In this document: positions 34,224 to 45,428 of the stretch, piece by piece
Layout of the letters: each line of letters starts with the position of its first letter
How positions within the stretch are numbered: the first letter of the stretch is position 1
Source of the DNA: Ascaphus truei
Taxonomy: Eukaryota; Chordata; Amphibia; Anura; Ascaphidae
DNA: 64,000 nucleotides
NCBI GenBank assembly: GCA_036426205.1
Contig: CM071586.1
Coordinates: forward strand, 8,275,569 to 8,339,568
Reading direction: 5' to 3'
Program-made: the position numbers and the translations under genes
The notes under the pieces: model-generated
What the model saw: only the letters and a program-made list of their open reading frames with translations
Told to the model about the DNA's origin: nothing
Database searches by the model: none

Positions 34224-36160
34224 TCACGTTTATAGATTGTGGCTGCTACAGGGACAGGCCGTTAGGTAGGGACCCTGATCCATTAGCTATTTAATAATTC
34301 AGGAATACAGCTGCTACTTGTGGTCTGGGACCAGACTACTGTTGCTGAGACAGAGACTATCTTCACGGTGGGGCACTCCGGCGGGACACCATCCCACGCG
34401 GAGGCGGACTCGTCACGGAGGATCCCTTTAATCTTTCCATCAGCACGCCCGGGTGTGGACACACCCGGCAGGTACCTTTTCATCAAGTGCACCAACACAC
34501 TGTACAGTGATGGCGCTGATCACACCTGAGGGGGCTATAATTTGGCGACTCTTATTTGGAAAAGTGCCCACGGGCCTCATCAGGTACTGTAAACAAAATA
34601 AGATACAGTATGGTGAGGGAAGAAGTGACAAAAACGGGACATAGTACAGCATACAGCAAGTATAAAAAGAAAAACACTTAAGGACATTCACATGCCTTAG
34701 ACAGGTTCATAAAACTGTATCTCTCCATAGTCACTCAGCATACAATGAATGAGCCAGTGTTTGAGGTGTCTACATATGGAGACCAGGCGATGTTGTCCAT
34801 GTCTGCTATTACCCACGTTTGGGACAAAGAAAGGGGAGGGGGGGTGGTTAATCCAAGCCTTCATCACTCATTGGGCAGCTGGGGTGCATAGAGAAAAGAT
34901 TTGGGGTGTCTTAAACTACTGTATTTCTGGGATGTCTGAATTGTCTTGTAGATAGGGTAGATAAGAGAAGTTCCTATTCTGTAGTAGCTTCTATTATAGC
35001 CTCTGTTTTGTCTTCTAGGGTAGCTTTTGTTGCCAACCCTTGGTTAGATTGATGAAGGCCACCAGCCCAACAACAACCTATGAGGCAGCCATGTAACCAG
35101 GGTTGCCACCACTTTGGGTTTGACCCGGAGACTACTGGTTTTGGCCATGTATCACCGGGCTACTGGTTTAGTTTGTTAATCTCCGGGGAGCGGCGGTGTC
35201 TCCCGGCATCCTCCGGCATTCTCCTGCATCTCCCCCTGCAACTCCCATGAACACGACTGTGCGGCATCAAATGACGCCACGTTCCCATGACACTGCGCCA
35301 CTACGTGATGTCACAGCCTCATGTGACGCCCGTTGTGATGGTAATGGGAAACTACATGATGTCACAACGCTATGCAGCGTCCCGTTGCCATGACAAATTG
35401 ACGCCGCGTAATGTTGTGATGTTACATAGCGTCCTGTTGTCATGGCAACGCAGCAATATTTGACGCCACGCAGAAATGTTCACGGAAGTTGCGGGGGAGA
35501 TGCTAAAGAATGCTGTAGGATGCCAGAGCCAGGAGGCGCTGCCGCCTTAAGAGAGAATTTTTTTTACATTTATCTCCGGGTTATCCTTCAGTAGAAGGTG
35601 GCAACCCAGCATGTGACCTGAACAACCATTTTGCACCTGTTAAATGGAGAACCCCGTTTTCTGTTTGGCGTAGCAAGAGCCATTTTGTGTATTACATGAT
35701 AGACTACAGACAGCCATTTTATGAGTTACCCAGTATGACAGGCAGCCATTATAGGTGTTATTTGTACAGCAACAAGCCATTTTGTGTAGTAATCAGTTGC
35801 AATAGCACTAAGGCAGCTATTACTATATAAACCTCTTTACCTGGCTCTAAAAGGTGTTTACATTAGTTGACTATGTAAATGGCCTTTCTCAGTCTTTATT
35901 GCCTTGTCAGAGTGCTGTATCCACGCAGCCTGGGTGTAGATATGCTGATGGAATAAGGAAGAGCGCTGTAACTTTTATAGTACAAACAGGAGCTTTATGA
36001 ATAGTTGTTGATAATGCTCTTCACATCAAGACATTCATTACTATATTCCCTAACTGGTGAACAACCCTGTTGTACATAGAAAGTGTGAAGACGGCACACA
36101 AGCTGCTTGTTTGCAGGAATAATCCAGTCACTTCTTAAAGAGATCTCCAAAGGAGGTATC
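34224..36160. other. Old repeat mixture, no gene seen
   Basis: 34551-34585 holds a decayed hammerhead-like motif (minus strand CUGAUGA then GGCCC/GGGC) and 34680-34760 matches the untranslated family at 15940 and 31080. 35190-35530 is a run of short tandem-like units around gatgtcac and gttgccatg. 35620-35800 repeats a cagccattttgtg unit, also seen at 59660-59970. Confidence 0.45.
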
Positions 36161-36735
36161 GAGACACAAAAAAAAAAAGAGAAATCAAACCGCGCACTAG
36201 GGATCAGTATGAAAATATCTTGTATTCAAATATATAAAAATGGTAATTATTGTGCGTACATCAAAAACGAATAAAAGGAGAATGTCATATGACAATTCAT
36301 ATGTTACCACACCACAACCGGATCATGCTGAAAAGGGGAACCTCTCTAGTCACACACCGGGGGTAGTCCGCAGATGTCCCCAAGTCTTGGGTAGGTGGCA
36401 CTGCTGGGGGGCACTAGACAATCCTCCAAGAGACCCTATTGGTAGGGATGGGGCAGTCCAAGAAGATGGTACAGGTAACAATCCCAAAGACCGATGAACT
36501 AGTCCCGTTTGCAGCAATAAGCCAGAAGGGCTATCGTGGGACACAGTGCTTTTAGCAGTAACTTACTACCAGCGTGAGACTGCAGATATGTCCACAGAGC
36601 AGCGTGTGTGGCAGTGGGGGAGAACACGCCAGGCGCCCAGTGTCTATCAGTAGTACATACACCGAATGCGTCGCTCCCGATGACGTCACCAGATTTGAAG
36701 GCGAGATGCCGCTACCAGTAACAGTCAAGAACAGT

Positions 36736-36795
36736 GATTGGCAATCTAATGCGTTTCGTAGCACAGCAAGGCCACTTCATCAGAGATAGCCAATC
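36736..36795 (-). ncRNA. Hammerhead ribozyme candidate, sense copy in PLE copy 6
   Basis: Minus strand: a 12-position stem I (GAUUGGCUAUCU / AGAUUGCCAAUC, one U-U mismatch), exact CUGAUGA, one A, 5-bp stem II GUGGC/GCUAC (one G-U), exact GAAA, C-GC-A (one stem III mismatch) and UU. It is identical in layout to the inverted copy at 38385-38444. Confidence 0.68.
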
Positions 36796-37339
36796 TAACA
36801 AATGATCCCAATAAATTCCCATGAGCCAACACCGATAGGCCGGACATAGGGGGCATGCCCGACAAATCAGGGCGGGACAAATGGGAAACAGCAAAGCTGC
36901 AAGATAATTCTTGCTAATGATAACACATAAAATGTATTAGACACATAAAATATGCTGTAAAAGGGAAAAAGAGAAAAAAAAGAGTTAAAAATCACAAAGG
37001 GCTACATAGTATCACCCACACATTAAGAGGCTAGTAATATGCAGAGGAGGAAAATATGTTAATGCATGAGTGGTAGGAAGCCACCAATTAACCATGCAAA
37101 GAATCCATGGTAACAAAGAAAGTGACAGACACAAAGTCTCTATGTAGGAATATACCTAAAAACTAACATCTGGATTAAATCCTGAATCACACAAAAAGAC
37201 CACGGGAGAGTAGTAGCCAGAGAAAATCTGTAGTCACATAAATGAAACATACAACTGAATCTAAAGAAAAAAGAAAAGGGACTAAAAATCCAACCAGAGA
37301 ATGATTAAGCACTAATAGAAGGACAATACATCTATTTCT

Positions 37340-38230
37340 TAATTTAGTCCTTTAGGAGTTAAGGTATCTAACAAATGTATCCAAAAAGATTCCTTAGCAG
37401 AAAGATCCTGAATTCTGTCACCTCCTCTACGACTACATGGCACACATTGTATGCCCTTAAAGGTGAGGGATGAAGGATCCTTATTACGATGAGCCATATA
37501 ATGTCTAGATAAACTATGATTAAACTAACCAATGCTTATGTTTCTGACATATTCTTGTATCCTTATTTTAAGAGCTCTTTTAGTTCTATCCACATATTGG
37601 AAGCTACAAGGGCATTCCAATAAATAGACTATGTGGGTAGAATTACAAGTAATTAAATCTTTTAAGTCAAAAGAATTCTTAGTTGACTTGGACGCAATTT
37701 TATTTCTAATAGGATGAAGAAATGTACAAATAGAGTACTTCCCACAAATATGATTCCCTACGGGTTTCTTTTTGTTTTATTGTAAGCCACATAGTATTAA
37801 GCTCATTCTTGCCCAAAATGCCTATATCACTAGGTGCTAAGGTGTTTTTGAGGTTATGAGCTCTTCTATAAATGAATTTAGGAATCTTGGAGATGTGACC
37901 TTCAAAGACTGGATCACCACAAAGAATGGCCCAGTGTTTTCTAATTCTCTGATACAAAACCCCTGACTGAGTTCTATAATCGTCTTCAGTGCTGCAATTC
38001 CTTCTTATTCTCATGAATTGACTGACAGGGATGTTATTAATTCATGTTTTTTTTATGGTTACTAGTAGCAAGGAGGAGGTTATTGGTATCCACCTCCTTG
38101 AAAAAAGTTTTGGATACTATCCTGTCGTCATCCAAAGCTGTTAATTTAAGGTCTAGAAAATCAATAATTCTAGTGTCTGAGAAAGATGTAAAGACTAGAT
38201 TATTACTATTGTCATGCATTTCCAGCATAT
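37340..38230 (-). pseudogene. PLE copy 6 reverse transcriptase end, linker and GIY-YIG
   Basis: 38228-38037 gives the end of the reverse transcriptase (RIIDFLDLKL, KTFFKEVDTNNLLLATS). 38014-37706 gives RIRRNCSTEDDY, then the linker KFIYRRAHNLKNTLAPSDIG. A frame shift follows, and about 37690-37340 gives the nuclease (IVYLLECPCSFQYVDRT, with YIG changed to YVD; SFWIHLLDTLTPKGLN). Several shifts and the changed glycine show that it is dead. The catalytic YIDD lies upstream of the truncation and is missing. Confidence 0.82.
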
Positions 38231-38384
38231 TTTATGTGTCTAATAAATTTTATGTGATATCATTAGCAAGAATTATCTTGCAGCTTTGATGTTTCCCATT
38301 GGTCCAGCCCTGATTGGTCGGGCATGCCCCCTATATCCGGCCTATCGGTGTGGGCTCATGGGTATTTATTGGGATCATTTGTTA

Positions 38385-38444
38385 GATTGGCTATCTCTGA
38401 TGAAGTGGCCTTGCTGTGCTACGAAACGCATTAGATTGCCAATC
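38385..38444 (+). ncRNA. Hammerhead ribozyme candidate, antisense copy in PLE copy 6
   Basis: Plus strand: stem I 38385-38396 with 38433-38444 (12 positions, one mismatch); CUGAUGA at 38397-38403; stem II 38405-38409 with 38418-38422; GAAA at 38423-38426; cleavage position after U38432. The core is exact apart from the extra A at 38404, which is shared by the family. Confidence 0.68.
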
Positions 38445-39625
38445 ACTGTTCTTGACTGTTACTGGTAGCGGCATCTCGCCTTCACATCTGGTGATGTCAT
38501 CGGGAGCGACGCATTCGGTGTATGTACTACTGATAGACACTGGGCGCCTGGCGTCTTCTCCCCCGCTGCCACACATGCTGCTCTGTGGACATATCTGCAG
38601 TCTCACGCTGGTAGCGAGTTACTGCTAAATGCACTGTGACCCACGATAGCCCTTCTGGCTTATTGCTGCAAACGGAACTAGTTCATCGGTCTCTGGGACT
38701 GTTACCTGTATCATCTTCTTGGACTGCCCCATCCCTACCAATAGGGTCTCTTGGAGGATTGTCTAGTGCCCCCCGGCGGTGCCACCTACCCAAGACTTGG
38801 GGACATCTGCAGACTACCCCCGGTGTGTGACGAAAGAGGTTCCCATTTTCAGCATGATCCGGTCGTGGTGTGGTAACATGTGAATTGTTATATGACATGC
38901 TCCTTTTATTCGTTTTTGATGTAAGCACAATACTTACCATTTGTATATGCTTTTTTATATCAATTTAATGCACTATGAGCGTCGTGCGCTGTTTTTTTAT
39001 TTTTTACTTGTAGTGTGTGGGTGCCGAGCCACCCAATTCATACAGCTGCAGTATGAATCCTGCACTCCTATTAAGGTCCTGTATTCACATGTGTATTTAC
39101 ACATTTTATTAATTATTCCTGATTTTTGGTGTATGTGGGAAAAGAAAAATGCACAGATGCGCACCAGGGATTAAGTAAATGTTATTTATTGATAAAAATA
39201 CACAAAAGACCTGAGAGGATCCAATCCCACCTCAGCTAAAAAATGTTATACCGTTCAAAATCAGTGACCTTAAATATGGCCTCTGAGATGTCTAAACCTT
39301 AAACAGTAGAACACACACAGAACACTGAAAAACAAATTGAATCAATGCTAAACTAACAAAAGAAAAGAAAAAAACAATCCAAAGTGGTTTAAAATAAAAC
39401 CGCCATAGAGGACTGATAAACACTGACCGTCGGAGGCGAACACTTACACTGGGGCAGAAGTGTGGGTCCACGGTGACCGTATAGGGATCCGGATCACGGC
39501 ACCGCAGAGATGAGAAAAACTGCCACTTGTGCCTCTCGCGGGCTCCGTCTTAGCCTGTCAGCAAACACGCGCAGGATGGACCGTCGTGACCTCTACGCGT
39601 TTCGCACCACGTGCTTCGCGCAGGA

Positions 39626-40034
39626 CGAAAATTGTAATAACACCAGAACGTTTGATATCAGACATTTTATTAACTGCAAAACAGCCAGTGTTATTTACAT
39701 GGCCGTCTGTATCTGTGACAAGAAATATATTGGAAAGGCTAGACGTCCCTTCAGGCACAGAGTCCTGGAACATCTAGGTACCATTAGAAATCAGATAGAC
39801 ACGCCAGTGGCAAGGCACGTCCTTGAACACCATGATGGGGACAGTGATGTCCTGACATTTATTGGTATTGACCAATTGTCTCTGGGACTACGTAAAGGTA
39901 ACTGGGACGTGGAATTACTTAGGAAACTATCCAGATGGATTTATACCCTAGGCACTTTATCACCAAACGGTCTGAATGAGGGGTTTGTCTTTCACCCATT
40001 CATCAAGACACCCACTCCAATATTTCATCATTGA
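39626..40034 (+). pseudogene. PLE copy 7 GIY-YIG endonuclease fragment
   Basis: Open from an upstream ATG at 39510, but PLE similarity starts near 39626 (NTRTFDIRHFINCKT). The nuclease motifs are intact: SVIYMAVCICDKKYIGKARR, RVLEHLG with the glutamate, VARHVLEHHDGD, and the end RWIYTLGTLSPNGLNEGF. It is the best preserved GIY-YIG domain in the window and is closely related to the end of 50609-52000. The upstream 39 or so residues come from the antisense 5' fragment and are not PLE protein. The reverse transcriptase is absent. Confidence 0.82.
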
Positions 40035-40355
40035 TACCTCAACAGTTACCAATGAATACACTGTACACTTCATAAACACCCATTCTTATACACAGTAAGG
40101 TAGCTGGTCTGATAGTGTAGAACTCTCCTTATGCTCATTATTACTCCATCTGTCCCGTGTTCCCTTTAGCATTTACTGCGATCAACACTATGTCGGGACA
40201 CTCTGTTGCTGGATACCAAGGCTACTGCCTTCTGCCATTATCCCATTTCGCCACTAGAGGCACCAGTGAGCTACATTAGTATGATTGACAATCATCACAG
40301 CCAATAGGGAACCAGCTTTCTTATTTATACCTGACCTCCTCAGGTGCTCGCTTAC

Positions 40356-40393
40356 AGCCTTGAGAAAGCCAACCAGCGAAACGTACGTCGGCT
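40356..40393 (+). ncRNA. Hammerhead-like motif, U3/A8 variant, 3' of PLE copy 7
   Basis: Plus strand: stem I AGCC/GGCU, UUGAGAA, one A, a short stem II GC/GC, exact GAAA, stem III A-CG-UA-CG-U, GUC at the cleavage site. Stem III and the cleavage triplet are textbook; the core pair C3-G8 is U-A. Confidence 0.58.
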
Positions 40394-40500
40394 ACGAACG
40401 TAATGACGTCATTAGGGAGTGAGTCGTGAGACTGATCGGTCACTAACCGCTTACTTTAATTAATTATACTTGCGAATGAGGCAATTGTTCTTTCTTTTTT

Positions 40501-41112
40501 AACGCATTGCCGCATTTGTACTTAATAGGTTTATTGTATAAGATACTTGGTACTTGAGAACTAATTATTTTCAAAAGTCACCCCATGTGCCTCTCTGTGC
40601 CTTTTACCCTGCGGATCTAAGGTTATGTAAAGCTGCACTAAGCAGACCAACTTGCTCATGAGTGTATGCTTCCATGCTGACACACAGTGAAGGTGCAACC
40701 TGCCATTCATACTGTTTCCTAGAATCAGCCACGGGCGCTATTATACAAGTCGTGATCAAAAGAGACACCGGGTCAGCCGACAGCATCGGTCCCTCTGTCC
40801 AGACATATTGGGGCTTAGCTCATGGATGGACGCGCAGCCAAACAGGCTATTCAATTACAAATATTAACTTTGAGAACAACACACGTTAAGCGTCTGATTT
40901 TGAATATACTTCATTTTCAGCGACAAATAGCAAAGTGAGGCACTGCCGCTTACCCCACTCCTAAGGTACTTATGCTCATAAAAAACACAGCGTGACCAGT
41001 TGAGACACCAGGCTAGCCGATTGTAGGCTACCCCAGAGTCCAGACACGCAATAATTGTGTACTTAGTCGATTTTAAGGTTAAGCTGAATGACGGATGCAT
41101 GGTCATTTAGTA
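40501..41112. other. No gene seen
   Basis: Mixed composition. A ccaggctagccga..gtaggctac block at about 41007-41030 reappears diverged near 41585-41610, indicating a repeat. No domain in the short frames. Confidence 0.35.
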
Positions 41113-41375
41113 CAGCGGTGCGCAAACTGGGGTGCGACCCACAGGGGGGGTCGTGAGACTGAGTGTGGGGAGGCTTCCCGAAGGCACTTAATTTAAGTGC
41201 CAGGGGAGCTGCATGGCCTGTAAACCTAACTTACTTTTGCTCCGGCGGCTTCTCACACGTGTCACCATGGCAACGCAGCATCAAATGATGTTAGAAGGTC
41301 TTGTGACGTACGCCGGAGAGGGGGTGAGGGGACTGCCAACAGTTGGGCGCAGGGGGAAAAGTTTGCGCCCTCCTG
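41113..41375. mobile_element. hAT-type MITE, 263 bp, 8-bp target duplication (one mismatch)
   Basis: Starts CAGCGGTGCGCAAACTGGGG and ends with the inverse AGTTTGCGCCCTCCTG. Flanked by atttagta (41105-41112) and acttagta (41376-41383). It has the same end family as 28610-30419. No transposase. Confidence 0.8.
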
Positions 41376-41383
41376 ACTTAGTA

Positions 41384-42379
41384 TTTACATTCTACTCTGC
41401 AAACCACTTCCGTGGAGCGTTTGTTTTCACAGTCAGTTTTACTGGCAGTGGTAATGAAATACTTATGCTAATCTAAGCTACCACCAACTAATACAGCACT
41501 GGTAGCCTGTGATGCTCATTCCCACGCTTCAGCCTTCTAGCTGAGTATACTGTCTCAAGTCCAACCAACAGAGATACGGGGGCAGTCGACTGTAGGCTAC
41601 GCCTGAGTCAAGGCACAGTACATTATATGAGTATCCATTCCAGTGAGCAAGTTATATAATTACAGTGAGGGACAAAGTCATGTGGTAACGATATAGCCAA
41701 TACAGTCTGAGACATATTTTTTGCTACATTAGTTCCTATAGCAGGAATTGAAAGGAGTCTACTCCAGACAACAATTCCTAACAGGCATACTTTCTATCTT
41801 CTTTTACCTATCGGTCACGTAACCACACAGAGTCAACCAGATTTATCAGGCATACTTACCTGAGCCTGTTCTAGGATACTAATCTCTAAGCAAAGCAGGG
41901 GTACTCGCATATTGACATCCCCTTTGAGTTCAGACTTCAAAATCAGCGATATCTACCCACTTATGTCACTTACACTGTTTAATTACCGCTGTGGTACAGT
42001 GTTATTTTAAAATTCGCTATTTCATCCAGGCTATATTTCTTTGTTAGGATATCCGGTCACAGACCCTGTATATTCCTTCAATACTTATTTTAGATTGAGC
42101 ATAGCTCTTAATGAATACATATGTTTTAAATTTAAACATCATATCATCACATTGTAGTTCTTATGCTTCGTCTTCGGACTGAGATTCACAAGCCCAGGCG
42201 TTAGGTGTCAACCCATCTTATAATACTTGTTTTGAGTGCTCTCTTTCCATAGGGGACCCTTTATTCTCTTGTGTTTATACTGTCCATAATTAGCCTACAC
42301 CAGCACAAGATGGAACCTCTCCCGAAGATCTCCTCGCTGCCAATGCTTCGACCGAGATGCGTTGCACAACCTCACATGA
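41384..42379. other. No gene seen
   Basis: AT-rich unique-looking sequence that becomes PLE-like toward the right edge. Confidence 0.35.
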
Positions 42380-42417
42380 CCTCTATACATTTCGCGCTTA
42401 CGTGCTTCATCAGGGGT
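42380..42417 (-). ncRNA. Hammerhead-like motif
   Basis: Minus strand: exact CUGAUGA, one A, stem II GCAC/GCGC (one mismatch), exact GAAA, then a drifted stem III and UA. It is of the same type as the decayed motif at 39583-39618. Confidence 0.5.
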
Positions 42418-42809
42418 TGATGTTCAAGGTCGCTGGCTCATATTAAATACCCCATTTTACCAATCCGAATTCAGCTAAGAAAATTCTTCTGCGTGATTGT
42501 CAAAAATGGTCAAATTCGTTAGACACTTGCAATTAAAGACGTTTTTCAGTATTTGATGACTTACGACCAACATAGATAAATATGTAACATATATGTGATA
42601 TAGTGAATTAATTTTAAATGTAGATTTATGCATTTAATATTTATTATATACGATATGTTTATAAATACTGTATTTATACTATTTAATACAGCAGAGAAAA
42701 TGAAAAAAGGTGCATAAAGCAGCGCATTGCCCAAAAGAATGGGAAACAAGTGGTAAAAAAATGAAAAATGTATTGCCCAACCAGCATAACAAAAGAGGTG
42801 GTGTGGACC

Positions 42810-42848
42810 CTCCTACGCTTTTCACACCAAATGTGCTTTATCAAGGAG
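42810..42848 (-). ncRNA. Hammerhead-like motif, U3/A8 variant
   Basis: Minus strand: stem I CUCC/GGAG, UUGAUAA, one A, stem II GCAC/GUGU, GAAA, drifted stem III, UA. Again U at position 3 and A at position 8. Confidence 0.5.
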
Positions 42849-45428
42849 TATACTATTTAGACTATATGTTGTGGCATATTTCTAAATAAATGGTGCTATT
42901 CTAAATCATTAATTGTGATTGCAATTTCTTATATAATATATTGTGCCACTATATTTGTAGTTGCAAATATTAGTGAATTTAGATCATACTGGGATCATCC
43001 TTTAATTTGCAGCAGCGTCTATTTGCATACCGTACAAAAATGTTATATAATGAAAATATATATAATTATACTATACATACTGTACTGTACCTAATTTAGA
43101 CATGCCTAATTACACACCCATGTTTGTACTTTTTAATTCTTCCGTAGGTAATTCTTACTCATGCTAGGGAGGTACTTAGACTTGTTGCTGTTATAGCTAG
43201 TGGCCACCTTCTGCGCAGTATCTGTAACTCTTTATCTCACTTGGGTTCCATCCTACAGGTTACTTTCTTGATCATGAACTGTGGGATCACTATCCAGGTG
43301 CAAGGTACTTTGTGCCTCTCTTAAGTACTCTGGTTCAGAGACAACAGTGGGCTTCTCCGCAGGGCTGTTCTGACTAGGTCCCAGAGCAACCACTTGGATA
43401 AGCCCAATAGAACATAGGCTTCCTTTTTGGAACCTGTAAGCTTTTGTATTTCCATGGCTACGGACCCTAACTGGATGGGACACTTTACCGAACTACAAAA
43501 CAAACAGGGACAGGATATCACTATACATTAACTATGCACTGGAATATCACTGGAGTACATTTACATTACCAACTGTGAGGCTCCTCCAACTGTCACTCCC
43601 AGGAGCCTAAGTTTTAGAACCTTCAGTCTCACAATATATAGTGTACCCTGATGGTAACGTCACTGGTCACCATGAATACAGTGGGACGGGGTTCTTTCCT
43701 GCTAAGTCACTCTAAACCATGTGATGGGAGAGTAGCGTTACTCTGTGTGAGCCCAAATAGTTAACCCCTTAGAGCCGTTAACCCATTAACTGACATAGCA
43801 GTCCCTGGACCCATGCATAGCTTTGGTAAGCACACCTCTTCTGCCAAATGGCTGCACCGAGGTCTGATTACTGTTGGTATAAATCCAGAGGCCTACTCCG
43901 GTACATCATACACCCCTGAGGAAATGACGCAGTGGGTTCGAGGTGAACATTTTTACATCAGCTGATCCCTGGAGACGTGCACAGATTCAATGCACACCAG
44001 CTGAGCAGTTTGGGCGAAGCAGCTCCAACCATCCACGCTCACCACTCAGATTACACAAGCGGCATCAGAATACCTACGAGTACTCTCTCTACATAAGTGT
44101 CCTGAAGGGAAGCAAGTGCAGATCATCTGCAGCCTACCCAATCGGACAAAGATTGTACCTGATGTGCGTGTTTATAGCCTACGTTTATTAAGTAGGGTTT
44201 CAGTTTTTCCCCGTTGGATGAACATCAGCGTCACAAATCCTGTGTGATTCAGCTATAATTTATAGTTTCATATTTTTATACATTTTTATTAAGTTGTTAC
44301 TTATCTAGCATTCCAGTAGTTGTTGTAGTGTGTACAGTATATGTTTGTTAGTCTTGTAGAGTTAGTTTGTCTTTGTTGGTCTGATTGATGTTTGTATTTT
44401 TATGTCCTATTAGTACCTGTACTTGGTTAGCAGTATACACTATGATTTCTCTATGTGCATGTTTCCACATGTCCTGAGAGTATCTCTACGGTTATCTGAG
44501 GCACATCCAGATCTATCGAATTGGACATACTCATATGGTTTGATTCCCTCTTATCAAATGATATCTGGATTTTATTATAGAGGCATCTGTATATATTTGT
44601 TATATCCATGTTTTTCTGACCTGTATCGGTCAGCTTTTTTCCTAGGCAGCCTTGGTTATACATCTATTGATTACAGTTGTAATCACTCAGTAGTATTTAG
44701 GGTAGCACCTTTATACTGTACATCACTAATATTACAGTCAAGTGTTTATTAGCATTTGCACTTTGAGCACTAGTGCTTCAACACAATTTTTTTCATTGCA
44801 CCCTACATCCCACTCATGGGTAGAGAATACTTAAGGCCTTTGGACAAGGTTGTTCTTCAGATGCCTCGTCAATCATTCAGGGGCAGTACTATCTTCAAAG
44901 TAAAAAATATCTGGTATCAGTTTGCGGCCAGCAACCCATCATGGACTTCACTTCAGCGCTGTATAGGTGAGCAGACCACAGTGTCTGTTTGTACCAGCAC
45001 ATCATGGGTGGTCTTATGTCGTACTTCCACAACAGCCCTTGCCATTTTCTTAGTTGGGACGGAGAGTACCCCACTCTTTAGCAACTGCCCTCCATGAGGG
45101 AGACTGTCTATCATAGGGTCCTTCTATTTCCCACAAAAGGTTCACCTTCCCTTGTATCTTCTGTATACTGTTGGGGGGGATCCCTGACTGAGCATGGGCC
45201 CAACCATCTGACCTTCCCCAAGAGCCCCCGTCCTGGGCCATAGAGAAGAGTGCTATTAGTTGGTAGGCCTTCAAACACAGTGGATGAATGGTCAGAGTCC
45301 ATCCATAGTCGCTCCTGCCCACTGCCTGGCACCATCTTGCTAGTTGCCCAAAGATATTGGCATTGGTCTGAATATGGCTCCAGTCTCCTATTTGTTTCGG
45401 ACTTCTGAACATATTAACGCAACCACTG
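42849..45428. other. Mostly unassigned; PLE-like and retrotransposon-like fragments
   Basis: No gene recognised. 43908-43945 has a CUGAGGA core-like start without a clear GAAA. 45050-45412 on the minus strand continues the Ty3/Gypsy relic downstream of its protease, but I recognise no motif in it. Open frames up to 120 residues are not called. Confidence 0.35.

Larger units (their letters stand above)
36165..39005 (-). mobile_element. PLE copy 6 with large inverted arms
   Basis: The left arm (about 36165-36965) and right arm (about 38222-39005) are inverted copies of about 0.8 kb with few differences. Between them lie minus-strand PLE coding remnants (38230-37340). Each arm holds a hammerhead-like motif: 36736-36795 in sense and 38385-38444 antisense to the coding strand. 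The outer ends match (aaatcaaaccgcgcact-like on the left, gtgcgctgtttttttatttt on the right). The inner arm boundary falls in the 3' untranslated part, as in PLE copy 4, so the 5'-truncated end carries an antisense copy of the 3' region. No target duplication was recognised. Confidence 0.88.
39127..40500 (+). mobile_element. PLE copy 7, composite with antisense 5' fragment
   Basis: 39127-39620 looks like an outer PLE end (A-rich start, tttattgataaaa) carrying a decayed minus-strand hammerhead motif at about 39583-39618 (intact GAAA, stem II GCAC/GUGC, CUGAUGA lost). Plus-strand nuclease coding begins directly after it at about 39626. The 3' part holds a sense ribozyme-like motif at 40356-40393. 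The two motifs differ in type, so the 5' fragment comes from another PLE family, related to the motif at 42380-42417. Confidence 0.65.

Noticed and set aside
43908..43945. Hammerhead starting CUGAGGA
   Set aside because: No GAAA and no convincing stem I or III.
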